Below, piece after piece: positions 61,176-64,000 of a DNA stretch of 64,000 nucleotides. Location: assembly GCA_039033415.1 (NCBI GenBank), contig JBCCCR010000021.1, positions 52,154 through 116,153 of the forward strand, given 5' to 3'. The first letter of the stretch is position 1, and each line of letters begins with the position of its first letter. The position numbers and the translations under genes were made by a program. The notes under the pieces were generated by a model. That model saw only the letters and a program-made list of their open reading frames with translations. It did not search any database and was not told the origin of the DNA. The stretch is from Pseudomonadota bacterium (GTDB lineage Bacteria; Pseudomonadota; Gammaproteobacteria; Xanthomonadales; SZUA-38).

Positions 61176-61837
61176 CCGAAGCTTCAGCGCCGGGGTCCGA
61201 TAGCTCAGGCCGCCTCGTCGTCCTTGGAGGGACCTTCAATCCGGTGCACTACGGCCACCTGAGCATCGCCAGCCAGGTTGCCTGGCAGCTCGACGCCACC
61301 GTCCATCTGCTGTTATCCGCCCGCCCGCCGCATCGCGATTACGCCGTGGCCAGCGCCGGGCAGCGTTGGGAGATGCTCAAGCTCGCCACGCGGGGCCATC
61401 CGCGCCTGCTCCCGGATCGGCGAGAGCTGGACCGAGACGGGCCTTCTTTTATGGTCGACACGCTTGAGAGCTTGCGCAATGAGTTTCCTGCGGCCGGCGT
61501 ATCGCTGGTGCTAGGCAGTGACGCCGCGGCCGGGCTGGCGAGCTGGCACCGCAGCGAGGAACTGGCGCGGCTGGCGCATCTGGTTGTGGTCCGACGACCG
61601 GGAATGGACGATGGATTGGATCCGTCGCAGCTTGCCGCGCTCGGCTTTGCGCCGGCTGATAGCGTCGACGAACTGGATCCGCCGCAGGGTGGTCGAAGCC
61701 TGATCCTGGAGACGGTGGCGCTGGAAATTTCGGCCAGCGCGATACGCGAACTGGTGCGCCAGGGTGGCCCAATCAATTATATGACGCCGCCCGCGGTGGT
61801 GGATTTCCTCACCCGAGAACGGCTGTATGTTCGTTGA
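61172..61837 (+). CDS. nadD: Nicotinate-nucleotide adenylyltransferase
   Basis: 221 residues from a GTG overlapping holA as GTGA. The nucleotidyltransferase motif GGTFNPVHYGHL (about 15-26) and the ISASAIREL motif near the C-terminus are intact. It makes deamido-NAD from nicotinate mononucleotide and ATP in NAD synthesis. The first 10 residues are poorly conserved and the exact start could be slightly later. Confidence 0.95.
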   Translation: MTEASAPGSDSSGRLVVLGGTFNPVHYGHLSIASQVAWQLDATVHLLLSARPPHRDYAVASAGQRWEMLKLATRGHPRLLPDRRELDRDGPSFMVDTLESLRNEFPAAGVSLVLGSDAAAGLASWHRSEELARLAHLVVVRRPGMDDGLDPSQLAALGFAPADSVDELDPPQGGRSLILETVALEISASAIRELVRQGGPINYMTPPAVVDFLTRERLYVR

Positions 61838-61862
61838 TCCGCGGGGACAGCCCTCCTACAAT
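61834..61862 (+). promoter_or_regulatory. Sigma-70-like promoter before rsfS
   Basis: TTGATC (61834-61839), 17-base spacer, TACAAT (61857-61862), 35 bases before the rsfS start. It overlaps the last bases of nadD and may give rsfS-rlmH-maf-rng their own start. Confidence 0.5.
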
Positions 61863-61897
61863 GCTAGACACCGCATCGGTTTGAGGTTTTCAGACAT

Positions 61898-62299
61898 TTG
61901 AAAAAGGGCTCACCCGCCGGCCAAAACCCCGGCACCGCGTCACCGGCGATTTCACCGCAGCAGGTGGCTGATCTGGTCAACGGCGCGCTCGACGACGCCA
62001 AGGCTGTGGACATTCAGACGATCGATGTTCGCGGCAAAACCACCATCACCGACTACATGATTGTTGCCTCAGGCAACTCGACCCGCCACGTCAAAACCCT
62101 CGCCGACAGTGTGATCACTCGCAGCAAGGAACGGGGTATGCCCGTGGTTGGCGTTGAAGGTGAGCGGGAATCAGAGTGGATCTTGGTGGACCTGGCCGAC
62201 GTGCTGGTCCATTTGATGGTGCCCCGCGCGCGAGCCTTTTACGCGCTGGAATCGCTGTGGACCGTCGATGACGAGGCGGCCGCAGAAGCGACGCCCTGA
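61898..62299 (+). CDS. rsfS: Ribosomal silencing factor RsfS
   Basis: 133 residues from a TTG with GAGG upstream. The domain (about 25-122) shows DVRGKTTITDYMIVASGNS and ESEWILVDLADVLVHLM, both diagnostic. It binds ribosomal protein L14 (uL14) to keep subunits apart during starvation. The first 20 residues are a variable Gly/Pro-rich stretch, so a later start is possible. A 46-base gap leads to rlmH. Confidence 0.93.
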   Translation: MKKGSPAGQNPGTASPAISPQQVADLVNGALDDAKAVDIQTIDVRGKTTITDYMIVASGNSTRHVKTLADSVITRSKERGMPVVGVEGERESEWILVDLADVLVHLMVPRARAFYALESLWTVDDEAAAEATP

Positions 62300-62345
62300 G
62301 CGGCTGGGTCCGGCGGCCTGCCGCTGAAACCCACCATCCGGCTCC

Positions 62346-62816
62346 TTGAACATTCGGCTGCTCGCCGTTGGCGGCAAAATGCCCGATTGGGTCAACGCAG
62401 GTTTTCAGGACTACCAGCGCCGCCTGCCGCCTCACCTCAAGCTGCAGCTCACCGAAATCCCGCTCCCGAAAAGACGCGCGTCGCTCGCGCTTGAGAAGAG
62501 TCTGGCCCAGGAAGGCGAGGCGCTGCTCAAGGCTGCCGCCGGCGCGCAGCGCGTGATCGCGCTGGACGTTGCCGGCAAACAGTTCAGCACCCGACAACTG
62601 GCAGACCAGCTCGATGAGTGGCTGGGCCTGGGGGGTGATGTGGCCCTGCTGATCGGCGGCCCGGATGGTTTGGACGCCCGGGTGCTTCAGCACTGCCAGC
62701 AGCGCTGGTCTCTGGGCAAACTGACGCTGCCTCATCCACTGGTGCGCGTGGTGCTCGCTGAACAGCTTTACCGCGCGCACAGTATTTTGGTCGGACACCC
62801 CTACCATCGTGAGTAA
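62346..62816 (+). CDS. rlmH: 23S rRNA pseudouridine-1915 N3-methyltransferase
   Basis: 156 residues, exact family length, from a TTG. SPOUT-type knot motifs are visible: LLIGGPDGLDARV (about 100-112) and LTLPHPLVRVVLAEQLYRAH (about 122-141). It methylates pseudouridine 1915 on the assembled 70S ribosome. Gene order rsfS-rlmH is typical. Its end overlaps maf by 8 bases. Confidence 0.95.
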   Translation: MNIRLLAVGGKMPDWVNAGFQDYQRRLPPHLKLQLTEIPLPKRRASLALEKSLAQEGEALLKAAAGAQRVIALDVAGKQFSTRQLADQLDEWLGLGGDVALLIGGPDGLDARVLQHCQQRWSLGKLTLPHPLVRVVLAEQLYRAHSILVGHPYHRE

Positions 62817-63414
62817 CGGCGCTCCAGCTCTCTGGCTCGCCTCGCGTTCGCCAAGGCGGCGAGAACTGCTCGCGCAGATCGGCGTTAGCTTTGCCTTGCT
62901 TGAGGTCGATGTGGAGGAGCAGCCTGGGGAAAGCGAATCGCCCGCCGACTACAACCTGCGGGTTGCGCAGGACAAAGCGGTGGCCGGCGCCGGTCAACGC
63001 CCCAGCGCGATGCCGGTGCTTGGGGCCGATACGGAGGTGGCCCTCGACGGCCGGATCTACGGCAAACCGGCCGATGCCGCCGAGGCGCGTGAGATGCTGC
63101 AGAGCCTGGCGGGGCGCACGCACCGCGTTTACTCAAGCGTGGCCGTCGTCAACGAAGCGGGTGAAGCCAGGAGCTGTCAGCAGGTCAGCGAGGTGACCTT
63201 CGCTGAACTGGACCTTCGGCAGATTAACGCCTATCTAACGACCGGTGAGTATGCTGGCCGGGCCGGGGGCTATGCGATTCAGGGATTGGGGTCCAGCTTT
63301 GTGGCCCACATCGAGGGCAGTTATTCTGGCGTGATGGGATTACCACTTTTTGAAACCGTGCCGCTCCTGCAATGGGCCGGCGCCCTTAAGCCCGACAGCC
63401 CGCTCCGGCTATGA
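62809..63414 (+). CDS. maf: Maf-like nucleoside triphosphate pyrophosphatase
   Basis: 201 residues from a GTG. The start LWLASRSPRRRELLAQIGV is the Maf signature; GADTEVALDGRIYGKP (about 64-79) and GYAIQGLGSSFV (about 154-165) hold the catalytic Asp and substrate region. It hydrolyses non-canonical or canonical NTPs to NMPs and has been linked to septum control. It overlaps rng by ATGA. Confidence 0.93.
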   Translation: MSNGAPALWLASRSPRRRELLAQIGVSFALLEVDVEEQPGESESPADYNLRVAQDKAVAGAGQRPSAMPVLGADTEVALDGRIYGKPADAAEAREMLQSLAGRTHRVYSSVAVVNEAGEARSCQQVSEVTFAELDLRQINAYLTTGEYAGRAGGYAIQGLGSSFVAHIEGSYSGVMGLPLFETVPLLQWAGALKPDSPLRL

Positions 63415-64000
63415 GCGAAGAGATGCTGATCAACGTAACCCGGAGCGAAACCCGGGTGGCGGTGCTGGAGAACGGCATGCTGCAGGAGCTCATCATTGAG
63501 CGCAGCAGTCGCCGTGTGTACCTGGGCAACGTTTATCAAGGAACGGTGGTTCGGGTTTTGCCCGGGATGCAGGCCGCGTTTGTCGACGTGGGGCTGGAGC
63601 GGGCGGCCTTTTTGCATGCCTCCGATATTGGCCGCCATCACGCTGAGACCGATGACGCTGAACCTCAGGAGACACCGCCGATCACCCAGCTGCTGCGCGA
63701 TGGCCAGAAGATTTTGGTGCAGGTCATCAAAGACCCCATCGGCAGCAAAGGCGCGCGCCTCACCACCAACATCTCCATCCCCTCTCGCTTTCTGGTTCTG
63801 ACCCCGTCGTCATCCCAGATCGGCGTGTCGGTGCGTATTGAAGATCCGGAAGAGCGCGAACGGCTCCGGGGCATGGTCGAGGCGGCTCGGGACGATGACA
63901 GCAAAACCGGCTACATCGTTCGCACCAATGCCGAGGGCATGGATACCTTTGCGATCCGCGCGGATCTCGCCTACCTGAATAAGCTGTGGGACTTGATCCA
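63411..64000 (+). CDS. rng: Ribonuclease G, 5' part
   Basis: The first 196 residues are present and the gene leaves the window on the right. The N-terminus MLINVTRSETRVAVLENG is typical of RNase G, followed by the S1-like domain with GNVYQGTVVRVLPGMQAAFVDVGLERAAFLHASD (quoted in pieces: GNVYQGTVVRVLPG, then QAAFVDVGLERAAF) at about 42-75. It processes the 5' end of 16S rRNA and some mRNAs. Catalytic and Zn-link regions lie outside the window. Confidence 0.93.
   Translation, partial: MSEEMLINVTRSETRVAVLENGMLQELIIERSSRRVYLGNVYQGTVVRVLPGMQAAFVDVGLERAAFLHASDIGRHHAETDDAEPQETPPITQLLRDGQKILVQVIKDPIGSKGARLTTNISIPSRFLVLTPSSSQIGVSVRIEDPEERERLRGMVEAARDDDSKTGYIVRTNAEGMDTFAIRADLAYLNKLWDLI

Noticed and set aside
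1..64000. CRISPR arrays, insertion sequences, toxin-antitoxin or phage-defence genes
   Set aside because: No regularly spaced short repeats, transposases, or recognisable defence proteins were seen on either strand.

Overview
This window looks like the chromosome of a GC-rich gammaproteobacterium. The housekeeping run at the right end (leuS, lptE, holA, nadD, rsfS, rlmH, maf, rng) is the usual gammaproteobacterial order, and the fur gene, FecI/FecR units and Fbp transporter fit. Genus cannot be fixed from the sequence alone; a free-living, probably aquatic, heterotroph is my inference. No integrase, transposase, rRNA gene, intact tRNA gene or CRISPR array was seen.

Layout. (1) 1-2336, minus strand: D-amino acid module, dppA-like D-aminopeptidase, dgcA and dgcN, the last cut by the window edge. 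(2) 2381-10388: a catabolic locus for an unidentified carboxylic acid. It holds an enoyl-CoA hydratase, a family III CoA-transferase, an MDR reductase, a PaaI-type thioesterase, two acyl-CoA ligases and a VOC protein, mostly joined by ATGA or GTGA overlaps. A GntR/FCD repressor gene lies in the middle, and the same perfect palindrome TTGTATACAA sits in front of both transcription units. (3) 10431-12302: a PAS-GGDEF-EAL protein, with a possibly frameshifted upstream reading frame. (4) 12.6-54.3 kb: a very dense iron-acquisition region. (5) 54.5-56.8 kb: two exported proteins (AstE/AspA-like and DUF6491). (6) 57.0-64.0 kb: the housekeeping cluster.

The iron region contains seven TonB-dependent receptors, fur itself, two complete FecI-FecR-receptor signalling units, three receptor/PepSY reductase modules, and an Fbp-type ferric ABC transporter. 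The substrate-binding protein of that transporter heads an operon with two imelysin-like lipoproteins, a di-haem DUF1111 protein and a DUF1513 protein. It also carries a nitroreductase, an M23-like protein, a SAM methyltransferase, an AP2-domain protein and two unrecognised proteins. About a dozen Fur-box-like palindromes precede these units, so I read them as one iron-starvation regulon. No siderophore synthesis gene and no tonB/exbBD is present; the region looks specialised for taking up siderophores made by others plus periplasmic iron handling.

The most unusual features are: a candidate Fur-controlled small RNA at about 33471-33601 on the minus strand, with promoter, overlapping Fur box and intrinsic terminator but no recognised gene; a diverged ~230-bp direct repeat (12635-12868 and 45431-45660), each copy holding the 5' half of a tRNA-Thr-like gene and together bracketing about 32.5 kb of the iron region; and Fur-boxed orphan genes (50339-50836, 44043-44867, 15953-16519) that could be new iron-response functions.
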